DNA of 63,530 nt from Lachnospiraceae bacterium (GCA_017480565.1 JAFVAL010000055.1:1-63530), one strand, 5' to 3'. Positions 9,890-18,889 are shown, numbered from the stretch's first letter. Made by a program: numbers and translations. The notes: a model not told the origin generated them from the sequence alone.

Positions 9890-11221
9890 ATGGAACAGAA
9901 GAATTTAACGTGTGCATTTTTAACATTAGGATGCAAGGTAAATGCGTATGAAACGGACGCGATGACGCAACAGTTTCGGAGTGCAGGATATCGGATCGGG
10001 TCTTTTGAGGAGAAAGCAGACATCTACGTGGTCAATACCTGTACCGTGACCAGTATCGCAGATCGAAAGTCCAGACAGATGCTGCATCGGGCAAAGAAAA
10101 CGAACCCAGAAGCGATTGTGGTTGCTGCAGGCTGTTATGTCAATGCGGCAGCGGAAAAGCTCCTGGCAGATGCGGCCGTGGATCTTGTAATCGGCAATCA
10201 TGAGAAAAATCAGATCGTGTCTTTGGTGGAAGCCTATCTGGCAGATCATAGTCAAATGAGGTTTTCCAACGATGTCTTAAAAGAGCGAGAATATGAGACA
10301 CTTGTCATCGCGGATGCGGGAGAAAAGACGCGTGCCTATATTAAGATTCAGGATGGCTGCAATCAGTTTTGCACGTACTGCATCATCCCTTACGCAAGAG
10401 GAAGAATTCGCAGTCGAAATGCGGACGAGGTTGTTACAGAAGTGACCGATCTGGTGGCCAAAGGGTACAAGGAAGTGGTGTTAACCGGAATTCATCTGTC
10501 TTCCTACGGCAGAGATAAGCAGGAAGAAGATGCGCTTTTATCGCTGATCCTACGTCTTTGCAAGATCGATGGGCTGATGCGGATTCGTCTGGGATCTTTA
10601 GAGCCACGCATCATCACGGAGCAATTTGTATCAGCATTAAAAGACGAAGAAAAGTTCTGCCCTCATTTTCACCTTTCTCTGCAGAGTGGATGCCTAGAAA
10701 CGCTAAAGCGTATGAACCGTCACTACACACCGGAAGAATATCTTGAGAAATGTCAGATGCTGCGGGAAGCTTGGATCGATCCGGCGATCACAACAGACGT
10801 GATTGTTGGATTTCCGGGAGAGACAGAAGAGGAATTTGAAACGACGAAGGCCTTTTTAAGAGAAGCAGCTTTTTCTCAGATGCACATTTTTAAATATTCT
10901 AGAAGAGAAGGCACGAAGGCGGCTGTGATGCCAAATCAGGTGCTGGAGCCTGTGAAGAATGAACGAAGTGCAGAGCTGATTTCTCTGGAAAATGAGATGA
11001 GAAAACACTACATGGAGCGTTTTATTGGGACGACACAGAAGGTGCTTTTTGAAGAACCGGTAGAAGTCGATGGTGTCACATATCTTGTGGGGCACAATGA
11101 GAGATATCTTCGGATCGGCGTTCCATTTGAAGAAGGCCTCGAAGGAGAAGTAAGAAGTGTCCTGGTAAGAAATTTTCTGGGAGAGGAAATCCTCCTTGGA
11201 AGTTACGGAGCGAATTCTTAG
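9890..11221 (+). CDS. mtaB: tRNA t6A37 methylthiotransferase MtaB
   Basis: MtaB converts N6-threonylcarbamoyladenosine at position 37 of tRNA to its 2-methylthio form. The 443-residue protein has the three-part family layout: an N-terminal UPF0004 domain with cluster cysteines at Cys14, Cys51 and Cys82, a radical-SAM domain with CxxxCxxC at Cys157, Cys161 and Cys164, and a C-terminal TRAM domain. Lys-rich MtaB-type features and position next to the hrcA-rsmE cluster (Bacillus yqeV) favour MtaB over MiaB or RimO. The ribosome-binding site is weak, so expression may be low or the start slightly different. Confidence 0.9.
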   Translation: MEQKNLTCAFLTLGCKVNAYETDAMTQQFRSAGYRIGSFEEKADIYVVNTCTVTSIADRKSRQMLHRAKKTNPEAIVVAAGCYVNAAAEKLLADAAVDLVIGNHEKNQIVSLVEAYLADHSQMRFSNDVLKEREYETLVIADAGEKTRAYIKIQDGCNQFCTYCIIPYARGRIRSRNADEVVTEVTDLVAKGYKEVVLTGIHLSSYGRDKQEEDALLSLILRLCKIDGLMRIRLGSLEPRIITEQFVSALKDEEKFCPHFHLSLQSGCLETLKRMNRHYTPEEYLEKCQMLREAWIDPAITTDVIVGFPGETEEEFETTKAFLREAAFSQMHIFKYSRREGTKAAVMPNQVLEPVKNERSAELISLENEMRKHYMERFIGTTQKVLFEEPVEVDGVTYLVGHNERYLRIGVPFEEGLEGEVRSVLVRNFLGEEILLGSYGANS

Positions 11222-11268
11222 AATTCACTTAAGATTACATTTTTTGGACAAATGACAGCGATATCGGC

Positions 11269-11297
11269 TTGATCTTTTTGCTTTTCTACGATATGAT
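11269..11297 (+). promoter_or_regulatory. Promoter of the ireB-ruvX-DUF1292 operon
   Basis: TTGATC (11269-11274), 17 bases, TATGAT (11292-11297). It lies in the 135-base gap after mtaB, about 60 bases before the ireB start. Confidence 0.7.
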
Positions 11298-11356
11298 AAT
11301 ACAAGGAATATTATGTGCTACGATGTCATAGACATAACAACAAGAAGGGATGAGCA

Positions 11357-11617
11357 ATGAACGATTTAGGCAACACACAGTATTTTAATGTGGTAACAGA
11401 GAAGAAGCTCAGTGTCAGGGAGATCATTGCACTGGTCTATGAGGCTCTCAAGGAGAAGGGCTATAACCCTGTCAATCAGATGGTTGGCTACATTATGAGC
11501 GGTGATCCGACTTACATCACCAGCCATAAGAATGCCAGAAGTTTGATCCGTAAGGCGGAGCGCGACGAGATTTTGGAAGTTCTGCTCCAGGACTATATCA
11601 AGAATAATCTCGCATGA
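11357..11617 (+). CDS. ireB: IreB family regulatory phosphoprotein (DUF965)
   Basis: This 86-residue protein belongs to the IreB family (Bacillus YrzL). In Enterococcus IreB is phosphorylated near its N-terminus by the PASTA kinase IreK and affects cephalosporin resistance. The conserved stretch LGNTQYF with Thr7, followed by [18 protein letters not shown], is clear, and the length is typical. Its stop codon overlaps the ruvX start (ATGA). The ireB-ruvX-DUF1292 order is strongly conserved in Firmicutes. What it does in this organism is inferred from the family only. Confidence 0.93.
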   Translation: MNDLGNTQYFNVVTEKKLSVREIIALVYEALKEKGYNPVNQMVGYIMSGDPTYITSHKNARSLIRKAERDEILEVLLQDYIKNNLA

Positions 11618-12066
11618 GAATTATGGGGCTTGACTACGGGTCCAAGACAGTCGGGGTTGCGGTGAGTGACCCTCTGCTTCTGACTGCCCAGGGGCTGGAA
11701 GTCATTACAAGAAAAGAAGAGAATAAACTGCGCAAGACCTATGCGAGGATCGAGGAGCTTGCGAAGGAATATAACGTAGATCAGATCGTGGTGGGGTTTC
11801 CGAAGCATATGAATAATGACGTCGGAGAGCGTGCTTTAGCTTGTCAGGCCTTTGCGGAGAATATCACAAGGCGTAGCGGGATCAGGACCGTGCTTTGGGA
11901 CGAGCGTCTGACTACGGTGGCGGCACATAAGAGCCTGATTGAGGGCGGAATGCGCCGCGAAAAACGTGCACAGATTGTGGACTGCGTTGCTGCAGTTTTT
12001 ATTTTACAGAGTTACTTGGATTATCTGTGCAATACGAAGGAGAGTGAACCTTCGGGGAAGGAGTGA
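11614..12066 (+). CDS. ruvX: RuvX/YqgF Holliday-junction resolvase-like nuclease
   Basis: YqgF-family RNase H-like nuclease, linked to processing of the 16S rRNA 5' end and, in some species, to Holliday-junction resolution. At 150 residues it shows the first acidic motif [16 protein letters not shown], the DERLTT motif in the middle and the third acidic site in [17 protein letters not shown]. It overlaps ireB by four bases and precedes the DUF1292 gene by 7 bases, so the three are probably co-translated. Confidence 0.94.
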   Translation: MRIMGLDYGSKTVGVAVSDPLLLTAQGLEVITRKEENKLRKTYARIEELAKEYNVDQIVVGFPKHMNNDVGERALACQAFAENITRRSGIRTVLWDERLTTVAAHKSLIEGGMRREKRAQIVDCVAAVFILQSYLDYLCNTKESEPSGKE

Positions 12067-12073
12067 GAACGTC

Positions 12074-12355
12074 ATGAGCGAGCAAGAACCAGAATTACTG
12101 TATTTCGAAGACGAAGATGGGAATCAGGAGATCTTTGAAGTCGTTGAGACGACAACGATTATGGGTGTCGAGTATCTGATGGTGCAGGACGCGGTGGAAG
12201 AGGAAGATGAAGAGGAAACCCCGCAGGCCTACATCATGAAGAAGGTTGGAGACAAGGAAGACGATGTCTTCTATGAGTTTGTCGAGGATGAAGACGAGCT
12301 TGAGAGTGTATTTAAAGTATTTGAAGAATTATTGGAGGACATTGATTTTCTGTAA
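12074..12355 (+). CDS. DUF1292 protein (YrzB-like)
   Basis: A 93-residue, very acidic protein of the DUF1292 family. The pattern LYFEDEDGNQEIFEVVET, a central strand region and an acidic C-terminus ending in EELLEDIDFL are typical. The function is unknown, but the gene is almost always third after ireB and ruvX. I chose the ATG at 12074 because GGAAGGAG lies just upstream and the family is 90-100 residues long; a longer in-frame reading back into ruvX has no support. Confidence 0.9.
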   Translation: MSEQEPELLYFEDEDGNQEIFEVVETTTIMGVEYLMVQDAVEEEDEEETPQAYIMKKVGDKEDDVFYEFVEDEDELESVFKVFEELLEDIDFL

Positions 12356-12389
12356 GTCGTAATTTCGTATAGATTGAGAGGTTAATACA

Positions 12390-14051
12390 TTGAGCAAATT
12401 ACAGCCGACGGTCAAGATTATACCCCTTGGCGGACTGGAACAGATCGGAATGAATATCACCGCATTTGAGAGTGAGGATTCAATGATTATCGTTGATTGC
12501 GGTTTGGCATTCCCGGACGATGACATGTTGGGCATCGATTCGGTCATTCCGGATGTGACCTATTTAAAAGAGAATATTGATAAGATTGAAGCATTTGTTA
12601 TCACGCACGGACACGAGGACCACATTGGTGCTCTGCCGTTTATTTTAAAAGATATTAATGTACCGATTTACGCGACCAGGCTGACGATGAGCATCATCGA
12701 TCACAAACTGGAAGAGCAGAATATGTTAGACATCACCGAGCGGTACATTGTCAATTACGGAGATGTCATTGAACTTGGTGCGTTTGACGTGGAGTTTATC
12801 CGCACCAACCACAGTATCGCGGATGCCGCGGCACTTGCGATCTATTCCCCGGCGGGCATTATCGTGCATACCGGAGACTTTAAGATCGACTATACCCCGG
12901 TTTACGGCGATGCAATCAATTTGCAGCGTTTTAGTGAACTTGGACAGATGGGCGTGCTTGCGCTCCTTTCTGACAGCACGAACGCGATGAAGGCCGGCAA
13001 TACGATGTCTGAGCGTACGGTCGGCAAGAACTTTGATAAGATTTTTAAGGAAAATGCATCGAGTCGTATCATCGTTGCAACCTTTGCTTCCAACGTTGAC
13101 CGTGTTCAGCAGATCATCAACACGGCAGAGAAGTATGGGCGCAAGGTTTGTGTCGACGGACGCAGCATGGTGACGATCATCAATTTGGCTCTGGAGCTTG
13201 GCTACATGCACATGGAAGAAGGGACCTTGATTGATATTGATCAGGTGAAGGATTACCCGGATGAGCAGATCGTACTGATCTGTACCGGAAGCCAGGGCGA
13301 AGAGATGGCAGCGCTTTCCAGAATGGCTGCGTCGATTCACCGCAAAATCTCGATTCAGCCCGGAGATACCGTCATCTTCTCATCAAACCCGATTCCTGGC
13401 AATGAAAAGCCGGTATCGCGTGTGATCAATGAGCTTTCCATGAAGGGTGCGAATGTCATTTTCCAGGAAACCCACGTATCCGGCCACGCGAGCGCAGAAG
13501 ATTTAAAACTGATCTATGCGCTTACGAATCCGCATTACGCGGTTCCGGTGCATGGTGAGTACCGCCACCGCATGGCGAATGCAGAGATTGCGGAGGATCT
13601 CGGTGTCGCAAAGAACGACATCTTCATCCTCACTTCCGGCGATGTGCTGGAGCTTTCCGAGGATTATGGCGAGGTCGTGGACCACGTGACCGCAGGCGGC
13701 ATCTTAGTCGATGGTCTTGGTGTCGGCGATGTCGGCAACATTGTGCTTAGAGATCGTCAGATGTTGGCGGAGAACGGCTTGATCGTTATTGTTATGACGC
13801 TTGAGCGTTACAGCAACCAGGTGCTTGCCGGACCTGATATCGTCTCCAGAGGATTTGTCTATGTCAGAGAGTCCGAGGAGTTGATGGAAGAAGCGGAAGA
13901 CGTGGTAAGCAATGCATTGTATGATTGTCTGGAGAGCGGGGTCTCGGATTGGAGTAAGATTAAGACCGAGATCAAGGATGCCTTAAGCGATTTCCTCTGG
14001 AAGCGCATGAAGAGAAATCCTGTGATTCTCCCGATTATCATGGAGGTTTAA
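12390..14051 (+). CDS. rnj: Ribonuclease J
   Basis: RNase J is the Firmicutes 5'-to-3' exoribonuclease and endonuclease for mRNA decay and rRNA maturation. The 553 residues form a metallo-beta-lactamase/beta-CASP enzyme: the zinc motif THGHEDHIGA lies near residue 75, later metal ligands are in HTGDFKID and in the beta-CASP segment with HVSGHASAEDL, followed by the C-terminal domain. The start is TTG, preceded by a GAGAGG at good spacing. It runs straight into the YlbF-like gene with no gap, a coupling that fits a shared role in RNA turnover. Whether it is J1 or J2 type I cannot tell. Confidence 0.95.
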   Translation: MSKLQPTVKIIPLGGLEQIGMNITAFESEDSMIIVDCGLAFPDDDMLGIDSVIPDVTYLKENIDKIEAFVITHGHEDHIGALPFILKDINVPIYATRLTMSIIDHKLEEQNMLDITERYIVNYGDVIELGAFDVEFIRTNHSIADAAALAIYSPAGIIVHTGDFKIDYTPVYGDAINLQRFSELGQMGVLALLSDSTNAMKAGNTMSERTVGKNFDKIFKENASSRIIVATFASNVDRVQQIINTAEKYGRKVCVDGRSMVTIINLALELGYMHMEEGTLIDIDQVKDYPDEQIVLICTGSQGEEMAALSRMAASIHRKISIQPGDTVIFSSNPIPGNEKPVSRVINELSMKGANVIFQETHVSGHASAEDLKLIYALTNPHYAVPVHGEYRHRMANAEIAEDLGVAKNDIFILTSGDVLELSEDYGEVVDHVTAGGILVDGLGVGDVGNIVLRDRQMLAENGLIVIVMTLERYSNQVLAGPDIVSRGFVYVRESEELMEEAEDVVSNALYDCLESGVSDWSKIKTEIKDALSDFLWKRMKRNPVILPIIMEV

Positions 14052-14417
14052 ATGTTAGATGTAACTGCTTCCTCCTCCGGCATGAAGGAGATCGAACAGT
14101 CGATGGATGAGCTGATCGCACTGATTCATACCAGTGATCTTTGTCAGCAGATGAATGAAGCACTTGCAGAGCTTAAGAAGGATGAAGCGCTCTATGCGAT
14201 GGTCAATGAGTATCGCACGAGGCGTTTTTACGAGAAGACATCCGGGCAGGAAAGTTGGGACGATTCTCTCTCAGAGCTTAGACAACAGTGCATGGCGGAG
14301 CCGTTAGCGGCGCGTTTTCTGGCCGCAGAGCTGGAATACTGCAGATTGCTTCGCAGAATCGGACGACAGTTTTATGACGGAATGCGGTTTGATCTTGAAT
14401 TCTTGGAGGAATCTTAA
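14052..14417 (+). CDS. YlbF/YmcA family protein
   Basis: A small helical protein of 121 residues with the family layout: a long N-terminal amphipathic helix pair (MDELIALIHTSDLCQQMNEA and following), a central YRTRRFYEK segment, and a C-terminal helix. In Bacillus YlbF, YmcA and YaaT form a complex that directs RNase Y. Here the ATG starts on the base after the RNase J stop codon, which suggests that this homologue acts with RNA degradation as well. The exact paralogue (YlbF or YmcA) is unresolved. Confidence 0.8.
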   Translation: MLDVTASSSGMKEIEQSMDELIALIHTSDLCQQMNEALAELKKDEALYAMVNEYRTRRFYEKTSGQESWDDSLSELRQQCMAEPLAARFLAAELEYCRLLRRIGRQFYDGMRFDLEFLEES

Positions 14418-14442
14418 AGGATCACGGAGGAGTATATAAGGC

Positions 14443-14847
14443 ATGGCAAAGAAAAAAGCGAAAGAAGTTGCCGGACGCGTCGTGCTTGGCATGACCAAGG
14501 GTGCACTGCACGTTCTGGTGACCGTCTTGTTTTATATTCTTGTTATCATCGCACTTTTTCAGCTTGGGAAGCTGACCTATAAGTATGCTTACCAGATTAC
14601 AGGAGCCGTGACGGTTGACGAAGCGCCGGGCAAGGAAGAAGTGATCACGGTGGAGACAGGTGAGGGAACGATGGATCTGGCTGACGAGCTTTATGAGAAG
14701 GGTCTGATTTTAAACAAGTATACGTTTTATATTCGGGCCAAATTAAACCGCAAGACGCCGATTTTACCGGGAACTTACACGATCAGTTCTGCGATGACCT
14801 ACGATGATATTTTGACCATCCTCGCGGGGAAAACATTAGATACTTAA
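14443..14847 (+). CDS. MltG-like membrane protein without the catalytic domain
   Basis: A 134-residue protein with a basic N-terminus, one transmembrane helix (about 24-46) and an outer domain that matches the N-terminal LysM-like part of MltG/YceG: TMDLADELYEKGLILNKYTF followed by an LPGTY turn and a DDILTILAGK end. The lytic transglycosylase domain of MltG, about 200 residues with a catalytic Glu, is absent, yet the stop codon is clean and a hairpin follows. It sits where Bacillus yrrL (mltG) stands in the yrrLMNO order. I infer a non-catalytic cell-wall-binding relative, not a pseudogene. Confidence 0.75.
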   Translation: MAKKKAKEVAGRVVLGMTKGALHVLVTVLFYILVIIALFQLGKLTYKYAYQITGAVTVDEAPGKEEVITVETGEGTMDLADELYEKGLILNKYTFYIRAKLNRKTPILPGTYTISSAMTYDDILTILAGKTLDT

Positions 14848-14852
14848 ACGAT

Positions 14853-14880
14853 AAGCCGTGCACGAACCCGCGCACGGCTT
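14853..14880 (+). terminator. Hairpin after the MltG-like gene (weak terminator)
   Basis: A 9-bp GC-rich stem (14853-14861 with 14872-14880) in the 60-base gap before the methyltransferase gene. The following T-run is broken (CGTTACATT), so termination is probably partial. Confidence 0.5.
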
Positions 14881-14907
14881 CGTTACATTCTCACTAAAGG
14901 GAAAAAT

Positions 14908-15591
14908 ATGTTAGAAGAAGAAAGAATGGCGGCATATCTGCATTCGCTGGATCAACCTTTATCTGAGCCACTTTCTATGCTTTATCAGAGGGCAGTGGAG
15001 GAAGAAGTGCCTGTGATTCGGCCGTCCACACAAAGTTTGTTAAAATATCTGATGATAGCGCATCATCCGAAGCACATCTTAGAAGTAGGCTGTGCGGTCG
15101 GATTTTCCGCACTTTTGATGGCAGAAACGGCTGGCGAGTCCGTGCAGATTACAACGATCGAGAAAGTGCCGGATAAGATCAAAAAGGCAAAAGAAAATTT
15201 TGCAAACCTGGATGTAAACAGCCAGATTTCGCTGCTAGAGGGCGATGCGGCCGATGTGCTTTTGGTACTTATGGAAAAAGGTGAGACATACGACTTCATT
15301 TTCATGGACGCAGCGAAGGCGCAGTATATTCATTTTCTGCCGATGGTAAAGAAACTGTTAACAGAAGGTGGACTGCTGGTTTCGGATAACGTGCTGCAGG
15401 ATGGCAGTGTGATCGAATCCAAATTTACGATTACCAGAAGAGACAGGACGATTCACAGCCGGATGCGGGAGTATTTATATGCGATCACCCACGACGATGC
15501 GCTCACAACCGTGATTTTGCCTATGGGTGATGGGGTAAGCCTTAGTGTGAAAGAGACGAAAGAAAGGACAGAGAAAGATGCACATGCGTAA
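14908..15591 (+). CDS. trmR: TrmR-like tRNA wobble-uridine O-methyltransferase
   Basis: A class I SAM-dependent O-methyltransferase of 227 residues. The SAM-binding segment is LEVGCAVGFSALLMAE, and the catalytic acidic motif DFIFMDAAKAQYIHFLP and the DNVLQDG loop follow. The neighbour 3' overlaps it by 14 bases and is a U32 protein, as in Bacillus yrrM-yrrN-yrrO. There YrrM (TrmR) methylates 5-hydroxyuridine at tRNA position 34 to 5-methoxyuridine. The same role is inferred here from family plus context; catechol-type methyltransferase activity is the less likely alternative. Confidence 0.8.
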   Translation: MLEEERMAAYLHSLDQPLSEPLSMLYQRAVEEEVPVIRPSTQSLLKYLMIAHHPKHILEVGCAVGFSALLMAETAGESVQITTIEKVPDKIKKAKENFANLDVNSQISLLEGDAADVLLVLMEKGETYDFIFMDAAKAQYIHFLPMVKKLLTEGGLLVSDNVLQDGSVIESKFTITRRDRTIHSRMREYLYAITHDDALTTVILPMGDGVSLSVKETKERTEKDAHA

Positions 15592-16816
15592 GAAGCCGGA
15601 GCTTTTGATGCCGGCAAGCTGTCTGGAAGTGGCAAAGATTGCGCTTCAATTTGGCGCGGATGCGTGTTATATCGGCGGAGAGGCCTTTGGCCTGCGGGCA
15701 AAGGCGAAGAACTTCACCAAGGAAGAGATGCAAGAGGCCATTACATTTGCACATGATCTTGGAAAGAAGATCTATGTGACGGCAAATATTCTTGCACACA
15801 ACCACGATCTAGAAGGCGTCCGTGCGTATTTTGAAGAGATGAAGCAGATGAAGCCGGACGCATTGATCATCTCCGATCCCGGCGTGTTTGCGATCTGGAA
15901 GGAAGTGTGTCCTGAGATTGCGGTTCATATTTCTACTCAGGCGAATAATGTCAATTACGGGACGTTTTTGTTCTGGCAGGGAATGGGCGCGTCTCGTGTC
16001 GTGACTGGAAGAGAACTGTCTTTAAAGGAGATCGCTGAGATCCGCGAAAAGATTTCTCCAACCTTTGAGATTGAGACCTTTGTGCACGGTGCGATGTGCA
16101 TTTCTTACTCCGGGAGATGTTTGCTTTCGAACTTTATGACCGGAAGAGACGCAAACCAAGGCGCCTGCACACATCCATGTCGCTGGAAATATGCGCTCGT
16201 GGAAGAGACAAGGCCGGGAGAATATTTCCCGATTGAGGAAAATGAGCGCGGTTCCTTTATCATGAATTCCAAAGATCTGTGCATGATCGAACACATTCCT
16301 GATCTGATTGCTGCGGGGATCGATAGCTTCAAAGTGGAAGGTCGCATGAAGTCCGCGCTTTATGTGGCGACGGTTGCGAGGGCGTATCGAAAAGCGATCG
16401 ATGATTACTATGAGGATCCATCCATCTATGAAAAGAATTTGCCCTGGTATCGGTCTGAAGTGAGTAAGTGTACGAATAGACAGTACTGCACAGGGTTCTT
16501 CTATGGAAAGCCTGGGGCGGATGCGCAGATTTATGAAAACAGTACCTACGTGAAGGAAGGAACCTACCTGGGGTATCTTCACGAGGCAGTGGAGAATGGC
16601 TACTTCCTCATGGAGCAGAAGAATAAATTTTCGGTCGGAGAAGAGATCACGCTGCTCAAAGCAAACGGGGAATCTGTCACAGCGCATGTGACCGCGATGA
16701 AGGATATTGATGGGATTCCGATGGAAGCTTGTCCGCATGCGAGACAAATGTTTTATGTAAAACTGGATGTCGCAAATGCGGCTGCTTGGGATGTGCTCAG
16801 AAGAGAAGAAGTATGA
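15578..16816 (+). CDS. U32 family protein, TrhP-like tRNA hydroxylation enzyme
   Basis: A 412-residue member of peptidase family U32. The family signature is present as ETFVHGAMCISYSGRCLLS, followed by the cysteine-rich ACTHPCRWKY and the segment SFKVEGRMKSALYV. Despite the family name, close relatives (TrhP in Escherichia coli, YrrN/YrrO in Bacillus) make 5-hydroxyuridine at tRNA position 34 with prephenate as donor. It overlaps the TrmR-like gene by 14 bases, so substrate and methylating enzyme are co-expressed. Only one U32 gene is here, where Bacillus has two. Two ATG codons (15578 and 15584) are possible starts. Confidence 0.85.
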   Translation: MHMRKKPELLMPASCLEVAKIALQFGADACYIGGEAFGLRAKAKNFTKEEMQEAITFAHDLGKKIYVTANILAHNHDLEGVRAYFEEMKQMKPDALIISDPGVFAIWKEVCPEIAVHISTQANNVNYGTFLFWQGMGASRVVTGRELSLKEIAEIREKISPTFEIETFVHGAMCISYSGRCLLSNFMTGRDANQGACTHPCRWKYALVEETRPGEYFPIEENERGSFIMNSKDLCMIEHIPDLIAAGIDSFKVEGRMKSALYVATVARAYRKAIDDYYEDPSIYEKNLPWYRSEVSKCTNRQYCTGFFYGKPGADAQIYENSTYVKEGTYLGYLHEAVENGYFLMEQKNKFSVGEEITLLKANGESVTAHVTAMKDIDGIPMEACPHARQMFYVKLDVANAAAWDVLRREEV

Positions 16817-16825
16817 GGGGTGCAT

Positions 16826-17506
16826 ATGAAACGGTATGATTTGATTTTATTTGATCTGGACGGAACGTTAACAGATTCTTGTGTTGGAATCGCCAAGGCA
16901 ATTCAGTATGCGATGGATGCCTACGGGATTCATGTGGAAGATTTAACGACCCTCTATCAGTTTGCAGGACCACCCCTTGAGGTCGCATTTTCTGCGTTGG
17001 CACCTCATTTTACCGAACAGGATAAGAAGGATGCCACGGTGAAATACAGAGAGTATTATAACGTAACGGGCTGGAAGGAGAACAAAGCGTTTCCCGGTGC
17101 GGTTCAGATGCTACAAAGCCTGAAAGATGCAGGTCTTTTGCTTGGTACGGCAAGTTCCAAGCCCGAGCCTTATGTGAGAAGGATCTGTGAGTACTTTGGA
17201 CTCGCTGATTACATGGAGAATGAGCTGATCGGCGGGGCAGACATCGAGCGAGGCATGTTTGATAAGTATGAAGTACTGGATTATGTGATGCGAAAGTGTC
17301 CGGAGATTCCGAAGGATCGTATCGTTCTCGTTGGAGACCGCAAGTATGACGTCGAGGGAGGACATTTGCTCGGCGTACCGGTGATCGGTGTGAGTTTTGG
17401 CTACGGTGGCACAAAGGAGCTTACAGAAGCCGGTTGTGATGTGATCGTGGATTCTTTCGAGGAACTGACAGCGTATCTGACCGAAGAAATGTCAGATGTA
17501 GCATAA
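16826..17506 (+). CDS. HAD family phosphatase, phosphoglycolate phosphatase-like
   Basis: A 226-residue haloacid dehalogenase hydrolase. Motif I is DLDGTLTDS with the nucleophilic Asp, followed by a helical C1 cap, motif II TASSKPEP, motif III lysine region and motif IV in VGDRKYDVEGG. The substrate is unknown; phosphoglycolate phosphatase and pyrophosphatase PpaX types look alike. I prefer the ATG at 16826 because GAGGGG sits 5-6 bases upstream; a GTG two codons earlier is possible. It follows the U32 gene by 9 bases. Confidence 0.85.
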   Translation: MKRYDLILFDLDGTLTDSCVGIAKAIQYAMDAYGIHVEDLTTLYQFAGPPLEVAFSALAPHFTEQDKKDATVKYREYYNVTGWKENKAFPGAVQMLQSLKDAGLLLGTASSKPEPYVRRICEYFGLADYMENELIGGADIERGMFDKYEVLDYVMRKCPEIPKDRIVLVGDRKYDVEGGHLLGVPVIGVSFGYGGTKELTEAGCDVIVDSFEELTAYLTEEMSDVA

Positions 17507-17518
17507 GGGGGAAATGTA

Positions 17519-18883
17519 ATGGGTGATCGGATTGAACATGACTCGATGGGAGAGATGCGTGTACCTGAGGAGAAGTACTGGGGTGCACAGACCCAGCGCA
17601 GCTATCAGAATTTTGTGATCGGAACCGAGAAGATGCCGGAGGAAGTGATTCAGGCATTTGTGGTGTTAAAAGCGTCTGCAGCAAAAGCGAACGCTTCGCT
17701 CGGAAAACTGGATGAGGCGAGAAAGAACTTCATTTTGCAGGTCTGCGAGGAGATTGCGGCCGGAAAGCTTGAGGGCAACTTCCCGCTTGCGGTTTGGCAG
17801 ACGGGTAGCGGGACGCAGTCGAACATGAATGTGAATGAAGTGATCGCAAACCGGGGAAATGAACTGGCTGGCGAGAAGTTGCTGCATCCAAATGATACGG
17901 TCAACATGTCGCAGAGCTCGAATGATACGTTTCCGACCGCGATGCATATCGCTGCGTTGCTTGCGATCAAGACCAGGCTTTTGCCAAATCTAGACACCAT
18001 GATTCAGACGATGAAGCGCTTAGAAGAAGAGAATCAAGGGATTGTAAAGACCGGAAGAACACATCTTCAGGATGCGACGCCGATCGCATTTTCCCAGGAG
18101 ATCTCTGGATGGCGCAGCATGTTAGAGCACGCCCGCCAGATGATCGTGGATTCGCTCTCAGGACTCTATGAACTTGCGATCGGAGGGACGGCGGTCGGAA
18201 CGGGCTTAAATGCGCCCGAAGGATTTGCTGATGCGTGTGCAGCCGAGATTGCGGAGATGACCGGAGAGCCCTTTATGTCCGCGAAGAATAAGTTCTACGC
18301 GCTGACCTCAAAGGATGCGCTTGTCTATGCGCACGGTGCACTCAAAGCGCTCGCAGCGGACATGCTAAAGATTGCCAACGACATCCGTTTCCTTGCCTCG
18401 GGGCCGCGCTGCGGACTGGGAGAGATTTTTATCCCGGAAAATGAGCCCGGCAGTTCGATCATGCCCGGCAAAGTTAATCCGACACAGTGCGAGTCTGTCA
18501 CGATGGTAGCGGTGCAGGTCATGGGAAATGACGCGACGATCGGGTTTGCAGCATCACAGGGTAATTTTGAACTTAACGTCTTCATGCCGGTGATCATCTA
18601 CAACTTCTTACAGTCGGTCAGACTTTTATCCGACAGCCTGCGCTCCTTTGAGGAGAATTGTGTGCGAGGCATCCGGCCAAACCGTGAGAAGATGGAGGAA
18701 AACTTGCATCGTTCTTTGATGCTGGTGACAGCTCTCAATCCCTATATTGGCTATGAAAATGCGGCAAAAACCGCAAAATTGGCGCATCAGGAGAATATTT
18801 CTTTAAAAGAAGCCTGCGTAAGACTTGGTTTCCTTAATGAAGAAGAATTTGACCGGGTGTTTCACCCGGAAGAGATGATTTAA
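17519..18883 (+). CDS. fumC: Class II fumarate hydratase
   Basis: FumC reversibly hydrates fumarate to L-malate without an iron-sulfur cluster. The 454 residues carry GSGTQSNMNVNEVIANR, the SSNDTFPTAMH segment, GRTHLQDATPIAFSQE and the superfamily signature GSSIMPGKVNPTQCE. The length is typical of class II fumarases and the N-terminal half matches FumC better than aspartase or argininosuccinate lyase. It lies 12 bases after the HAD gene and ends at a terminator shared with the convergent HAD-GNAT gene. Confidence 0.95.
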   Translation: MGDRIEHDSMGEMRVPEEKYWGAQTQRSYQNFVIGTEKMPEEVIQAFVVLKASAAKANASLGKLDEARKNFILQVCEEIAAGKLEGNFPLAVWQTGSGTQSNMNVNEVIANRGNELAGEKLLHPNDTVNMSQSSNDTFPTAMHIAALLAIKTRLLPNLDTMIQTMKRLEEENQGIVKTGRTHLQDATPIAFSQEISGWRSMLEHARQMIVDSLSGLYELAIGGTAVGTGLNAPEGFADACAAEIAEMTGEPFMSAKNKFYALTSKDALVYAHGALKALAADMLKIANDIRFLASGPRCGLGEIFIPENEPGSSIMPGKVNPTQCESVTMVAVQVMGNDATIGFAASQGNFELNVFMPVIIYNFLQSVRLLSDSLRSFEENCVRGIRPNREKMEENLHRSLMLVTALNPYIGYENAAKTAKLAHQENISLKEACVRLGFLNEEEFDRVFHPEEMI

Positions 18884-18889
18884 GAAGAA

